Positions 18,932 to 27,757 of a stretch of 64,000 nucleotides of DNA are shown here, piece after piece. This stretch comes from Pantoea sp. alder81 (lineage in GTDB: Bacteria; Pseudomonadota; Gammaproteobacteria; Enterobacterales; Enterobacteriaceae): NCBI RefSeq assembly GCF_020179835.1, contig NZ_JAIUDA010000001.1:434001-498000 (forward strand), written 5' to 3'. The notes under the pieces were generated by a model. That model saw only the letters and a program-made list of their open reading frames with translations, was not told the origin of the DNA and made no database searches. The translations under genes were made by a program, and so were the position numbers. Positions within the stretch are counted from its first letter, which is position 1; the number at the start of each line of letters is the position of its first letter.

Positions 18932-20047
18932 TTAAGCAAAACGCGAAAGTGAAAATGGCTTCAGGTCGAAGGAGAAGGGTTTATTCTGGGCAAATTCACT
19001 GGCGAGTTCGCCTAATACGCTGGCAAACTTAAATCCGTGTCCACTCAAACCCGTAATGATCAAGCGATTCGGTTCGCCAGGCAGGGTATCAATAATGAAG
19101 TCTTCGTCAGGCGTGTTGTCATAGCTGCAGGCCTCACCGTGTAAGCAAACGCCCACACCCGGTAAGAACTGCCGCAGGAAACTGAAGGCTTCACTACCAT
19201 CCGCAGCGATACTGCCGAAAGGTTTACGATCTTCGGGTTTGTGCATCAGTTGTCCGCCATCATGACGTCCGACTTTCAATGCATTGTTGTCCGCGGGAAA
19301 ACCATAAAAGTGGCTGCCATCAGGCATCTCCACCGTGAAACCCGGAAATTGGTTGTTCTCGCTGTAACGTCCGTCCGCCTGATACCAGGCGAAGACTTTA
19401 CGCACCGGTTGTACCGGCAAATCTTTGACCAGTTCACTCACCCAGGTGCCGGCGCTGACCAATAATTTGCGCGCGCGGAACACGCCATCATGCGTGGTAA
19501 CCTGCTGCAAGTCGCCATCGCGCGCAATCTCAGTAACCGGGCAATTAAACAATTGCGCGCAGCCCGCCTGTTCAGCCAGCTGTATCCAACTGCGTACCGC
19601 TTGCTCACATTTGAGGAAGCCGGAGTGTGGCTCGAATACGCCAATGTAGCCATCGGGCACGGAGATCTGCGGCCAGCGCTTACGCACTTCATCTGCCTGC
19701 AGGATTTTGACGTCCAGCTGGTAAGCTTTGGCACTATCGATAACATTCTGGATGAATGAGGAGGTGAGCGGGGCGAGGTTGAGTATGCCGCTTCGATGCA
19801 TGATGCGTTCACCGCCCTGACGTTCCAGCTCATCCCACAAGGTTTGTGCACGCAGCACCAGCGGGACATAGCGTTCACCCTCGCCGTAGGCATGGCGGAT
19901 CAGGCGGGTTTCACCGTGATGAGTACCATGGCTGTGCGGAGGATGCGCACTATCAATCATCAATACTGATAAGCCAGCCTGGGTTGCGTAAAACCCGGCG
20001 GCGGCACCGACCGAACCGCTGCCCACCACAATCAGATCATAAACCAT
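18932..20047 (-). CDS. solA: N-methyl-L-tryptophan oxidase
   Basis: A 371-residue FAD enzyme (E. coli SolA 372 aa) of the monomeric sarcosine oxidase family that oxidatively demethylates N-methyl amino acids. The dinucleotide motif [11 protein letters not shown] is at the N-terminus. The Cys for covalent flavin attachment is in [14 protein letters not shown], and [16 protein letters not shown] is near the end. The ATG at 20047 is preferred (MVYDL aligns with MKYDL); a GTG at 20053 is closer to the AGGAG. Confidence 0.95.
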   Translation of the reverse strand: MVYDLIVVGSGSVGAAAGFYATQAGLSVLMIDSAHPPHSHGTHHGETRLIRHAYGEGERYVPLVLRAQTLWDELERQGGERIMHRSGILNLAPLTSSFIQNVIDSAKAYQLDVKILQADEVRKRWPQISVPDGYIGVFEPHSGFLKCEQAVRSWIQLAEQAGCAQLFNCPVTEIARDGDLQQVTTHDGVFRARKLLVSAGTWVSELVKDLPVQPVRKVFAWYQADGRYSENNQFPGFTVEMPDGSHFYGFPADNNALKVGRHDGGQLMHKPEDRKPFGSIAADGSEAFSFLRQFLPGVGVCLHGEACSYDNTPDEDFIIDTLPGEPNRLIITGLSGHGFKFASVLGELASEFAQNKPFSFDLKPFSLSRFA

Positions 20048-20108
20048 AACCACATCACTCCTGCCAAACGACGAAATTTTTCAACAGCATACCAAAAGAG
20101 CGCGCTCA

Positions 20109-20135
20109 TGAAAAAGGCACCCTATTGGGTGCCCT
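20109..20135 (-). terminator. terminator of bssS
   Basis: On the minus strand, GGCACCC (20127-20133) loop AATA GGGTGCC (20116-20122) is followed by TTTTT. Confidence 0.85.
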
Positions 20136-20154
20136 TTCACGCGAAGATAAGAAA

Positions 20155-20409
20155 TTAGTGCTTTTGATTATCGCGTAGGTATTGCTCTGTGGATTCAATC
20201 TTTGCAATGCCAGCTTCGAGTATGGAGATGAACTGTCTGGCTACATCGGTAGTCAGCCAGTAGGTGGGGCCTACGTCAGCTTCTTCTTCTTTCTGATCCT
20301 GCGATGAGAGCGAGTGCAGGCGGATCATCATGGCGTCATAACTGTCTACAGTACTGATATCCCATCCAACCAGCGGATGAGTCTGAATGACGTCTTTATT
20401 TCTGTCCAT
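20155..20409 (-). CDS. bssS: biofilm formation regulator BssS
   Basis: 84 residues from the ATG at 20409, behind GGAGG at 5 nt. The family signature VIQTHPLVGWDISTVDSYDA and the C-terminal TDVARQFISILEAGIAKIES are nearly identical to E. coli BssS (84 aa). There it affects biofilm formation with indole and AI-2 signalling. Its own transcript appears monocistronic, with a TATAAT-type -10 (minus strand, 20484-20489) and a terminator downstream. Confidence 0.96.
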   Translation of the reverse strand: MDRNKDVIQTHPLVGWDISTVDSYDAMMIRLHSLSSQDQKEEEADVGPTYWLTTDVARQFISILEAGIAKIESTEQYLRDNQKH

Positions 20410-20483
20410 TATAACCTCCATATTACTCGTTAAACGAAGTGCTTCTTGAGGTTCAATGCGGCTTTTCTTGCACTAGCGGAACA

Positions 20484-20489
20484 ATTATA
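20484..20489 (-). promoter_or_regulatory. candidate -10 of the bssS promoter
   Basis: Perfect TATAAT on the minus strand, 75 bases upstream of the bssS start. No strong -35 is evident at 16-18 bp (best is CTATTG). Confidence 0.45.
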
Positions 20490-20579
20490 ACATGAAACAG
20501 GCGGTACAATAGTTAAAACGTGTGGCGATTAAAAAGAGAACGGTAATAAATGCCTTCAGAATGCGACTTATGTCGAATA

Positions 20580-20606
20580 ATAAAGTGCCCGCAGCTTCGG
20601 GCATTT
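20580..20606 (-). terminator. likely terminator of the gene at 20698-20967
   Basis: TGCCCG (20586-20591), loop of 6, CGGGCA (20598-20603). On the minus strand it is followed by CTTTATTATT; on plus by TTTATT, so it could act in both directions. A second hairpin (GGCGGCGT / ACGCCGCC, about 20644-20672) lies closer to the gene. Confidence 0.5.
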
Positions 20607-20697
20607 ATTCGATAATCGTGACAGCGGATACACCTTAGTTATCGGCGGCGTTAAGAGAAAACTTTACGCCGCCGCGACCGATAAAAAAGGGCAAGCT

Positions 20698-20967
20698 TCA
20701 GGCCTGTGCTTCCGGAGGAACCTGACCATTACGCCGCTGAATCTCTTCCGCCAGCCGGGTAAAATGCTGCTGTAACTGTGTGTCATGGTTCTGGTTTTGC
20801 GCTTCGAGGAACAGATTATGCACCAGTAACTGACTGGCGCGATCGTCAAGACAGAACGTCAAACTGGCAAAGGCATTCTCTATTACCGTTAAACGTCGCT
20901 GCTGTTCAGCAATCAATGCCAGCAATTCACCGAAGGTCATCGCCTCTTCTGGTTTTTCAGTAGTCAT
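20698..20967 (-). CDS. small helical protein, possible IraP-type anti-adaptor
   Basis: 89 residues from the ATG at 20967 behind a near-perfect AGGAGGTG at 6 nt, so it is very likely translated. The protein is mostly helical. It has an N-terminal heptad-like stretch (FGELLALIAEQQRRLTVIENAF), a hydrophobic middle (SLTFCLDD), then NHDTQLQQHFTRLAEEI and a polar tail. Length, helical layout and the HDT-(E/Q)-L segment recall IraP, the anti-adaptor that blocks RssB delivery of RpoS to ClpXP. The overall match is weak and from memory. It lies between bssS and dinI on the same strand as both. Confidence 0.7.
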   Translation of the reverse strand: MTTEKPEEAMTFGELLALIAEQQRRLTVIENAFASLTFCLDDRASQLLVHNLFLEAQNQNHDTQLQQHFTRLAEEIQRRNGQVPPEAQA

Positions 20968-21063
20968 GTAAAACACCTCCTGTCAGCATGACGAGGCAAG
21001 AATAGGGGATCGTTAAACATGAGTCTAGATGCAGCGACTTTATCTGGCGAGAGAGAAATAAAA

Positions 21064-21090
21064 ACAAAAAAACCGGGTGGCGAAACCCGG
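21064..21090 (-). terminator. terminator of dinI
   Basis: On minus, CCGGGT (21085-21090) and ACCCGG (21073-21078) form the stem, followed by a run of seven T. Confidence 0.85.
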
Positions 21091-21110
21091 CAAAAACGGC
21101 ACAGTGGCAG

Positions 21111-21356
21111 TTAATCAGTAATAAACCAGTCGTCTGCGCTTTCCCACGTTTCTTGTAAAATATCGCTAATGCGTTCGCGTGACTCTTTGCAGCCACCAAA
21201 TACGCTCAATTGATTACCGCCCGCATAACGGACTTTGACATGGTGATTATCTTCGGGAAAATCACGGGAAATACGACGGGTGAGTTCGGCACTCAGTGCA
21301 TCCAGTGCACCTGCGGGAAGGGGCTGAGTTTTCGCTACGGTAATTTCAACACGCAT
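21111..21356 (-). CDS. dinI: DNA damage-inducible protein I
   Basis: 81 residues (E. coli DinI 81 aa). It binds RecA, stabilises the filament and modulates SOS cleavage of LexA and UmuD. The acidic C-terminal helix ISDILQETWESADDWF, which mimics DNA, and the N-terminal strand MRVEITVAKTQPLPAGALDAL are intact. A LexA box lies 22 bases upstream of the start, supporting SOS control, and a terminator follows. Confidence 0.97.
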   Translation of the reverse strand: MRVEITVAKTQPLPAGALDALSAELTRRISRDFPEDNHHVKVRYAGGNQLSVFGGCKESRERISDILQETWESADDWFITD

Positions 21357-21375
21357 AAAAGCCTCCGGGATAATA

Positions 21376-21395
21376 TACTGGTTATTTGTACAGTA
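21376..21395 (-). promoter_or_regulatory. LexA (SOS) box of dinI
   Basis: taCTGG-N8-ACAGta (CTGG at 21378-21381, ACAG at 21390-21393) fits CTGT-N8-ACAG with one mismatch. It lies between the pyrC stop and the dinI start. Confidence 0.85.
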
Positions 21396-21424
21396 AAATT
21401 ATCCCAAAGGCAAGCTGGGTAATA

Positions 21425-22471
21425 TTATTCTTGAATACGCCAGTTCAGAGTCTCGCCGGCAAGGAACGGAACCAGCGTGTCATCGGCCACATTAATGGTG
21501 TCCTGTACTGTCCATGACTCGCGAATCAGCGTCAGCGTGCCTTCATTGAGTGGCAGGCCGTAGAAGTTAGGGCCGTTTTCTGAACAGAACGCTTCAAAAT
21601 GTTCCAGCGCATTCAACTCTTCGAATACCGTGGCATAGGCGGGCAGCGAGGTCGGTGCGTTAAACACGCCGGCACACCCGCAGCTTGCTTCTTTGAGATG
21701 ACGCAGATGCGGTGCCGTGTCCGTGCCAAGGAACACGCGACGATTGCCGCTCGCCACCAGGGCGCGCAGCGCTTCCTGATGAATATTGCGTTTCAGGATG
21801 GGCAGGCAATAGAGATGAGGACGAACGCCGCCCACCAGCATGTGGTTACGGTTAAACATCAAATGCTGCGGTGTAATGGTGGCACCCAACAGGTCGTTGC
21901 CTGCAGCCAGATATTCTGCCGCTTCTTTAGTGGTGATGTGTTCCATCACCACTTTCAGGGCAGGGAAGCGCTGACGCAGCGGTTCCAGCACGGTTTCGAT
22001 AAAGCGTGCTTCGCGATCAAAGATATCGATGTGCGAATCCGTGACTTCACCGTGTACCAGCATCGGCATACCGATCTGCTGCATACGATCCAGCACGCTG
22101 GCAATGGAGTCAATATTGGTGACGCCGTGGCTGGAGTTGGTGGTGGCATGCGCGGGATAGAGTTTTGCTGCCGTGAAGGTCCCGTCGCGGAAGCCACGCT
22201 CAATTTCATCCGCATCTAATGAATCGGTGAGGTAGCAGGTCATCAGTGGCGTAAAAGCGTGTTCAGCGGGCAGCGCAGCCATAATGCGCTCGCGATAGGC
22301 AATGGCGGCCTCGACGCTGGTCACCGGTGGAACCAGGTTTGGCATGACAATCGCACGACCATTGACCGCACTGGTATAAGGCAGAACTGCATTGAGCATT
22401 GCGCCATCGCGCAGATGGATATGCCAATCGTCAGGGCGGCGAATCGTGATTTGCTGGGGTTGGGCTGTCAT
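21425..22471 (-). CDS. pyrC: dihydroorotase
   Basis: A 348-residue zinc amidohydrolase (E. coli PyrC 348 aa) that interconverts carbamoyl-aspartate and dihydroorotate in pyrimidine synthesis. The metal ligands HxH appear in [10 protein letters not shown], the carbamylated Lys in [11 protein letters not shown], and further His in MLVHGEV and VMEHITT. The catalytic Asp is in FLGTDTAPH. Its leader carries purine and pyrimidine control elements. Confidence 0.98.
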   Translation of the reverse strand: MTAQPQQITIRRPDDWHIHLRDGAMLNAVLPYTSAVNGRAIVMPNLVPPVTSVEAAIAYRERIMAALPAEHAFTPLMTCYLTDSLDADEIERGFRDGTFTAAKLYPAHATTNSSHGVTNIDSIASVLDRMQQIGMPMLVHGEVTDSHIDIFDREARFIETVLEPLRQRFPALKVVMEHITTKEAAEYLAAGNDLLGATITPQHLMFNRNHMLVGGVRPHLYCLPILKRNIHQEALRALVASGNRRVFLGTDTAPHLRHLKEASCGCAGVFNAPTSLPAYATVFEELNALEHFEAFCSENGPNFYGLPLNEGTLTLIRESWTVQDTINVADDTLVPFLAGETLNWRIQE

Positions 22472-22556
22472 TCAAAAAGGCTCCGGCTGTGAAAAAACGA
22501 ATGGGCACGTTTAGGCCGGGGAGTAATCATAAGGGTGCGAGCAACCGTTTGCACGG
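22472..22556 (-). promoter_or_regulatory. pyrC promoter with PurR operator and pyrimidine-sensitive leader
   Basis: On the minus strand: a GCAAACGGTTGC palindrome (22541-22552), typical of PurR operators, overlaps the expected -35. A TATGAT -10 is at 22526-22531, and initiation would fall in the run CTCCCCGG (about 22516-22522). CCGGC near the 5' end (22515-22519) can pair with GCCGG (22483-22487), which overlaps the GGAG ribosome site 9 nt before the ATG. This is the known E. coli pyrC layout, in which the choice of start nucleotide decides whether the hairpin forms. Confidence 0.75.
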
Positions 22557-22572
22557 GATTTTATTGCGGCAA

Positions 22573-22597
22573 ACAAAAACCGCACCCGAAGGTGCGG
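22573..22597 (-). terminator. terminator of yceB
   Basis: On minus, CCGCACC loop TTCG GGTGCGG followed by TTTTTG. Confidence 0.85.
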
Positions 22598-22606
22598 TGA
22601 TGGCGG

Positions 22607-23170
22607 TTAATCCGTAAACGGAATCACCAATTGACCCGGCTTCACTTCAATACCTTTGGCAAATTTCTTCGCCAGCGCTTCGCCTTTGCTGCGATCTTCG
22701 CTCAGCACATAGGCGGGCTTCTCATTGAAGTAGCGTTTGAGTGATTCATTCAGATAAGGCGTCAGCGTTTTCATGATGGACGCCATCTTTTCTGGCTGAA
22801 CCTGCGCATCGACAATTTCAATATCATGCAGATAAATCGCGCCTTCCTGAGCATTGAAAATCGGCTGCGCTTTCATCTTCAGCTGCATTTCCGCCTGCTG
22901 CGGGCCAAACAGCGAACTGACATTAATGTTCGCTTTGCCGGACAGAGTAATCTTGCCGGGTTCCTCACGACCAATCTGGCTGTTGAGATCGCTCAGCACA
23001 ATATGTGCATTGACCAACCCGGACACGCCGATGTCTTTTTCGAAGTTATTACGCTTCTGCAGCGCCTGATTCACTTCCTGTTCGCTGATGGTGTATTGCG
23101 TCAATTGGTTACAGCCGCTCAATAGCACGGCTAAAAACAGGGCCAGCAGCCCAGACATCGCCTTTTTCAT
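22607..23170 (-). CDS. yceB: YceB/DUF1439 family lipoprotein
   Basis: 187 residues. The signal peptide ends in LLSGC with Cys20 as the lipid attachment site. The mature protein contains YTISEQEVNQALQKRNNFEKDIG and a tubular-lipid-binding-like beta-rich body, as in E. coli YceB (186 aa). Role not established. It has its own terminator and is separate from grxB upstream. Confidence 0.94.
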   Translation of the reverse strand: MKKAMSGLLALFLAVLLSGCNQLTQYTISEQEVNQALQKRNNFEKDIGVSGLVNAHIVLSDLNSQIGREEPGKITLSGKANINVSSLFGPQQAEMQLKMKAQPIFNAQEGAIYLHDIEIVDAQVQPEKMASIMKTLTPYLNESLKRYFNEKPAYVLSEDRSKGEALAKKFAKGIEVKPGQLVIPFTD

Positions 23171-23244
23171 AGTTCCTCATCCTGAACGATACGGCAAAAC
23201 AGCCATAGCCTGCCTGAAACCGGGCCAGGTGTCACCAGGTGAGG

Positions 23245-23272
23245 GATGAGAAACGCCGCAGCGTTTCTCATC
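23245..23272 (-). other. 12-bp perfect hairpin between yceB and grxB
   Basis: GATGAGAAACGC, loop CGCA, GCGTTTCTCATC, 9 bases past the grxB stop. It has no U-tract, so it is either a transcript-end stabiliser or a factor-assisted terminator. Confidence 0.5.
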
Positions 23273-23280
23273 AGACGGGG

Positions 23281-23928
23281 CTAAGCCGCGATGGAAGAGA
23301 GCAGGTTAATCTGGGTTTGCTTAGCCATATTGTCGCGGTAATCCGCAACGCGACTCGGCCAATCAATGCCTGCTACGAGGGTCAAAGAACGTAGCAGTGG
23401 GAACAGATTAATATCGTCTTCTGACAGTTCACCGTTCACAGCATTAGGTTTGACGATGAGCTTATCGAGCTGACGCAGGTCATCACTGATGTTTTTGATC
23501 AGTCCCGGTGCATGTTTGCGCAGTTCCGTGAAATCACCAATGCTGGCCTGTTTTTTCTCACGGAAGTAGCTACGCGCTTCCGGCGTGGCAAATTCCGCAA
23601 ACGAGGCGTCAGCGATACGTGGAATCAGCAGTTTGTTAATGTAGCCGTTAACGCGACGCAGCCATTCGCTGATGGCGGGGTTGTTTTTGCCGTTCAGCAG
23701 TGGCTCGCGATCCTGCTTATCCACCAGGCGGACAATGTCCATACTTTCCGGTATCGCACTGCCATCGGCTTTTTGCAGAATCGGCGCCATCTTCTGCCCT
23801 ATGAGTTTTTTAGGCACCTGCTCGTCGTCATTCAGCATAACGATCAGTTCAACCGGCAGGTTCTTTAAGCCAAAAATCATGCGTGCTTTCACGCAGAAAG
23901 GGCAGTGATCGTAGATGTAGAGTTTCAT
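23281..23928 (-). CDS. grxB: glutaredoxin 2
   Basis: 215 residues (E. coli Grx2 215 aa). It has a GST-like two-domain fold with the redox motif CPFC at residues 9-12 (YDHCPFCVKARM), an N-terminal thioredoxin domain and a C-terminal helical domain (NLFPLLRSLTLVAGIDWP). It reduces disulfides and protein-glutathione adducts with glutathione. A hairpin (aagggtgac / gtcaccctt, 23951-23972) lies between its start and mdtH. Confidence 0.97.
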   Translation of the reverse strand: MKLYIYDHCPFCVKARMIFGLKNLPVELIVMLNDDEQVPKKLIGQKMAPILQKADGSAIPESMDIVRLVDKQDREPLLNGKNNPAISEWLRRVNGYINKLLIPRIADASFAEFATPEARSYFREKKQASIGDFTELRKHAPGLIKNISDDLRQLDKLIVKPNAVNGELSEDDINLFPLLRSLTLVAGIDWPSRVADYRDNMAKQTQINLLSSIAA

Positions 23929-24019
23929 CCCGTTTCTCCTGTGTAAATCTAAGGGTGACGAAGGTCACCCTTTTTTCGGACGTGCGGGAAGTATGGAAGA
24001 GATCACCCGAAGGGGCAAA

Positions 24020-25222
24020 CTAGCTGCTGAAGATAGCCGGTGCCACGGAACGTGGCTGGAACTGCCACCATAATGCCATGAGCGTAACCATGCCCACGCT
24101 GCTTAGCAGCATCCACGGCAGTTCCGGCAGCGCCATCTGCTGCCCGACGTCGAACATCCAGCCGCCGCCGGAGTAGCCAATTAAACCGCCGATGGCGAGC
24201 CCCAGTCGGCTGAAACCCATATAGCTGCCACGCGCGCGTGAACTGGCCAGCGACGCGCTGAGGGTTTCACGCGCCGGTTCGGCGATGATGGAACCGAGGT
24301 AAAACACGCCGATTAACAGGAACAGCGAAGGCAGAGATTGGGTCATCCCGACGGGCAACAGGCTAAAGGTCATCAGGAATAAACCGGCCATCAGGCGGGT
24401 TTCCAGGCGGAAGCGCTTTTCGCTCCAGCGTGCCAGCGGATAGAGCAGGCTGAGTGACAGCATGGCTTCGATGGCGTACATCCATTTCACAGCGGCGGGC
24501 GCGCCCGCCACCTGATTCACCATCACCGGCAACATTAGCATCACCTGCACGGCCAGAATGTAGTAGCCGGTCAACGTCAGCACATAGAGGCGGAAGCGTT
24601 TATCCTGCCAGACGCGCTGCATACCTTCGCGCATGGCAATACGTTCGGTTGAAATGCGCCACGCCGGTAGCCACACGGCGTTAAATATCGCCGCGACGAC
24701 AAACACCGCCGCACCCACCCAGCATACCAGGCGGAAATCCCACGCCAGCAGCCAACTGCCAATCAACGCACCCAGCACCGCCCCCGCGCTGTCCTGCATC
24801 ATCAGCAGCGAGAAGAAGCGACCGCGCTCGCGTGCACGCACCAATTTCACTACCATGGCGCTGCGGGGAGGATCAAACAAAGTGCCGCCAAGTCCGGAGA
24901 GTAAGCAAGCCAGCCACAGCATCCACGGTTGGTGAGCCAGCGCCATGCAGGCAAATCCGGCGGCGCGCATCAGCATGCCCGTCACGATCAGCGGGCGGGC
25001 ACCAAAACGGTCGGCCACCGCACCGCCAAAAATCCCCAGCCCCTGCTGCACGAATTGGCGCAAACCCAGCGCAATACCCACCATTAATGCCGCCCAGCCA
25101 AGCTGTTCAACGAAATGGATGGAAATCAGCGGGAATACCACGAAAAAGCCTAACACCACCAACATGTTATCGACTAAAAGGAATGTTTTACCGAGGCGTC
25201 GTGCCCGCGCAACCCGAGACAT
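24020..25222 (-). CDS. mdtH: MFS multidrug transporter MdtH
   Basis: A 400-residue inner membrane transporter of the DHA1 drug:H+ antiporter family (E. coli MdtH 402 aa). Twelve hydrophobic segments are evident. The signature loop [16 protein letters not shown] follows the second, and [18 protein letters not shown] and [19 protein letters not shown] are near-identical to E. coli. It confers quinolone resistance when overproduced in E. coli. It is divergent from rimJ. Confidence 0.95.
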   Translation of the reverse strand: MSRVARARRLGKTFLLVDNMLVVLGFFVVFPLISIHFVEQLGWAALMVGIALGLRQFVQQGLGIFGGAVADRFGARPLIVTGMLMRAAGFACMALAHQPWMLWLACLLSGLGGTLFDPPRSAMVVKLVRARERGRFFSLLMMQDSAGAVLGALIGSWLLAWDFRLVCWVGAAVFVVAAIFNAVWLPAWRISTERIAMREGMQRVWQDKRFRLYVLTLTGYYILAVQVMLMLPVMVNQVAGAPAAVKWMYAIEAMLSLSLLYPLARWSEKRFRLETRLMAGLFLMTFSLLPVGMTQSLPSLFLLIGVFYLGSIIAEPARETLSASLASSRARGSYMGFSRLGLAIGGLIGYSGGGWMFDVGQQMALPELPWMLLSSVGMVTLMALWWQFQPRSVAPAIFSS

Positions 25223-25466
25223 GCTTAATCCTGAGCAAGAGAGGTGAAAAGGGACCAGTTGGTCTATTTTCCGCCTGCGCTAACGGGAAAGACAGCGTAT
25301 CCAGGATGATATTTTTTCATCGAATCCGCAGAAAAATTAATCCTGGATAAGGATGAATGGCGTGGCATGCTGTCGAGGGTTTTACCGTAGCTCAGGTCAC
25401 GGTTATAGTGAGAAGTATCGCCTCAGGCGTACATCTTTCTTAAAGTTATGGATTTCAGGAGTCATG

Positions 25467-26060
25467 ATGTTTGGCTATCGTTCTGCTGGACCCCGCGTGC
25501 GCCTGACTACCGATCGTTTGGTGGTCCGTTTAGTTCACGAGCGCGATGCCTGGCGATTGGCAGATTATTATGCGGAGAACCGCGTCTTCCTTAAACCCTG
25601 GGAGCCGGTGCGCGACGAGAGCCACTGCTATCCCTCGGGCTGGCAGGCGCGCCTTGGACTGATCGCGGATATGCATAAACAGGGCTCAGCCTACTATTTC
25701 GTGCTGATGGACCCGGAAGAGCATGAAGTGCGCGGTGTCGCCAATTTTAGCAACGTGCTGCGCGGTTCATTTCACGCCTGTTACCTCGGTTATTCGCTGG
25801 GGGAAAAGTGGCAGGGGCAAGGAATGATGTTTGAAGCACTGCAGTCAGCGATTCGCTATATGCAACGACAGCAACGCATTCACCGCATCATGGCCAACTA
25901 TATGCCGCATAATCAGCGCAGCGGCGATTTGCTGGCGCGTCTCGGATTCGAGAAAGAGGGTTATGCCAAAGATTACCTGCTGATTGATGGACGCTGGCAG
26001 GATCACGTGCTGACCGCGCTGACCTGGCAGGAGTGGACCGCGGATCGTCGTGGACAATAA
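25467..26060 (+). CDS. rimJ: ribosomal protein uS5 N-acetyltransferase RimJ
   Basis: 197 residues from the second of two adjacent ATGs, 5 nt after AGGAG; the frame is open well upstream but MFGYRS aligns with E. coli RimJ (194 aa). It is a GNAT enzyme that acetylates the N-terminal Ala of ribosomal protein S5. Family blocks are [20 protein letters not shown], the acetyl-CoA loop region [17 protein letters not shown], and [20 protein letters not shown]. It is first of a rimJ-yceH-mviM run with 12- and 1-base gaps. Confidence 0.96.
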   Translation: MFGYRSAGPRVRLTTDRLVVRLVHERDAWRLADYYAENRVFLKPWEPVRDESHCYPSGWQARLGLIADMHKQGSAYYFVLMDPEEHEVRGVANFSNVLRGSFHACYLGYSLGEKWQGQGMMFEALQSAIRYMQRQQRIHRIMANYMPHNQRSGDLLARLGFEKEGYAKDYLLIDGRWQDHVLTALTWQEWTADRRGQ

Positions 26061-26072
26061 AAGGAAATACGC

Positions 26073-26714
26073 ATGAAGATGGCTTTATCCGCGCAGGCGC
26101 TGCGTGTGATCGGTTGCCTGTTAGAGAAACAGGTCACCACTCCGGATCAATATCCGCTTTCCCTCAACGGCGTGGTCACCGCCTGTAATCAAAAATCCAA
26201 CCGCGAACCGGTGATGAATCTGAGTGAAATGGAGGTGCAATCTCAGCTAGATGAGCTGGTGAAAAAGCATCTGGCCACCTCCAATAACGGGTTCGGTCAA
26301 CGTGTCAGTAAGTATGAACAGCGCTTCTGTAACTCCGCATTCGGTAATCTGCAGCTTAACAGCGCAGAAGTGGCGGTGCTGACGTTACTGTTCTTACGCG
26401 GCGCACAGACGCCGGGTGAATTGCGTACTCGCAGTGGACGCTTGCATGAGTTCACTGATATGCATGAGGTTGAGCAGACGCTGAGCGGCTTAATCACCCG
26501 TGATGACGGCCCGATGGTGGTGCGTCTGGCACGTGAGCCGGGTAAACGCGAAAGTCGTTACATGCATCTGTTTGGCGGTGATGTTGTTGAAGCGCCCGCC
26601 GCGAGTGCGGATGAGATGGACAGCGATGATTTGGTGAGCCGGGTCGCGCAGCTGGAGCAGCAGGTGGCTCAACTGCAATCCCAACTGGAACAACTGCTGC
26701 AGAAGGAGCAATAA
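26073..26714 (+). CDS. yceH: YceH/DUF480 family protein
   Basis: 213 residues (E. coli YceH 215). Two winged-helix-like repeats are seen in [26 protein letters not shown] and [32 protein letters not shown]-terminal coiled coil ([24 protein letters not shown]) suggests oligomerisation. Function not established. It sits 12 bases after rimJ and 1 base before mviM. Confidence 0.93.
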   Translation: MKMALSAQALRVIGCLLEKQVTTPDQYPLSLNGVVTACNQKSNREPVMNLSEMEVQSQLDELVKKHLATSNNGFGQRVSKYEQRFCNSAFGNLQLNSAEVAVLTLLFLRGAQTPGELRTRSGRLHEFTDMHEVEQTLSGLITRDDGPMVVRLAREPGKRESRYMHLFGGDVVEAPAASADEMDSDDLVSRVAQLEQQVAQLQSQLEQLLQKEQ

Positions 26715-26715
26715 C

Positions 26716-27636
26716 ATGACGCTACGCATCGGCATTGTTGGATTAGGTGGCATCGCGCAAAAAGCCTGGTTGCCCGTATTGTCTCACGCGACTGACTGGC
26801 AGCTGGCGGGCGCGTTTTCGCCGAATCAGGCAAAAGCCCAGCCGATTTGCGACAGCTATCGCATGCCTTATTTCAACCAGCTGGACGCGCTGGCGGCAGC
26901 CAGTGATGCGGTATTTGTGCACAGCAGCACCGCCAGTCATTTTGAAGTGGTGCAGGCGCTACTGCTTGCCGGCAAAGATGTTTGCGTGGATAAACCTTTA
27001 GCCGAAACCCTGCAGCAGGCGGAAGCGCTGGTGGCATTGGCGGAGAAGCGCAAACGTAAACTGATGGTGGCGTTTAATCGCCGCTTTGCTCCACGCTATC
27101 AAAAGTTGAAAGCCGAGATGCCGCGTGCAGCCTCACTGCGCATTGAAAAGCATCGTGCGGATAGCGTGGGTCCGCAGGATCTGCGTTTTACCTTGCTGGA
27201 TGACTACCTGCACGTGGTGGATACGGCGCTGTGGCTGGCGGGCGGCAAGCTGACGCGTGAGCAGGGCTTTATTGAAACCAATGAAGAGGGCGCGATGTTG
27301 TACGCCGAACATCACTTCTCAGCAGGCGCGCTGCAAATTACCACTAGTATGCATCGTCGCGCGGGCACACAGCGCGAAGTGGTCAGCGCCATTTGCGACG
27401 GTGATTACATCGAAATTAATGAGATGCGTGACTGGCAGCAGGAGAACCTCGGCGGTTTACGTACCGATCCATCACCCTCCTGGCAAAGCCATCTCACTCA
27501 GCGCGGTTTCAGCGGTGCGGCACAGCATTTTATTCAGTGCGTGCAAAATCAGACGATGCCTGAGACCAGTGGTGAACAGGCGCTGGCGGCGCAGCGTCTG
27601 GTGGAAAAACTGTGGCGCGATGCCGAACAGGAATAA
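26716..27636 (+). CDS. mviM: Gfo/Idh/MocA family oxidoreductase MviM
   Basis: 306 residues (E. coli 307). The N-terminal Rossmann domain (IGIVGLGGIAQKAWLPVL) is followed by VDKPLAETLQQAEAL with the family Lys-Pro, and a C-terminal alpha/beta domain containing DDYLHVVDTALWLAGG and the possible catalytic His in that block. It presumably uses NAD(P) on a sugar-like substrate that is not known. It lies upstream of murJ as in other enterobacteria. Confidence 0.94.
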   Translation: MTLRIGIVGLGGIAQKAWLPVLSHATDWQLAGAFSPNQAKAQPICDSYRMPYFNQLDALAAASDAVFVHSSTASHFEVVQALLLAGKDVCVDKPLAETLQQAEALVALAEKRKRKLMVAFNRRFAPRYQKLKAEMPRAASLRIEKHRADSVGPQDLRFTLLDDYLHVVDTALWLAGGKLTREQGFIETNEEGAMLYAEHHFSAGALQITTSMHRRAGTQREVVSAICDGDYIEINEMRDWQQENLGGLRTDPSPSWQSHLTQRGFSGAAQHFIQCVQNQTMPETSGEQALAAQRLVEKLWRDAEQE

Positions 27637-27757
27637 CCCCTTGTAACACTCAATGCTGGTCATTTCCCGCCGTGGCAGTAGACTATCGCCGGACATCAGC
27701 AGATGTCCGCGCTAAGTTGCTCATTTATCCGACACTTTTCAGGATGCGCCACTCAAA

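Noticed and set aside
20484..20612. A small RNA running rightward from 20490 to the hairpin at 20586-20603
   Set aside because: No -35 on the plus strand; the TATAAT and U-rich tail are better explained by minus-strand bssS and the upstream gene.
23951..23976. Strong rightward terminator between grxB and mdtH
   Set aside because: The long T-run is on the plus strand where no gene ends; on minus the tail TTAGATTT is weak, so I did not list it as a confident terminator.
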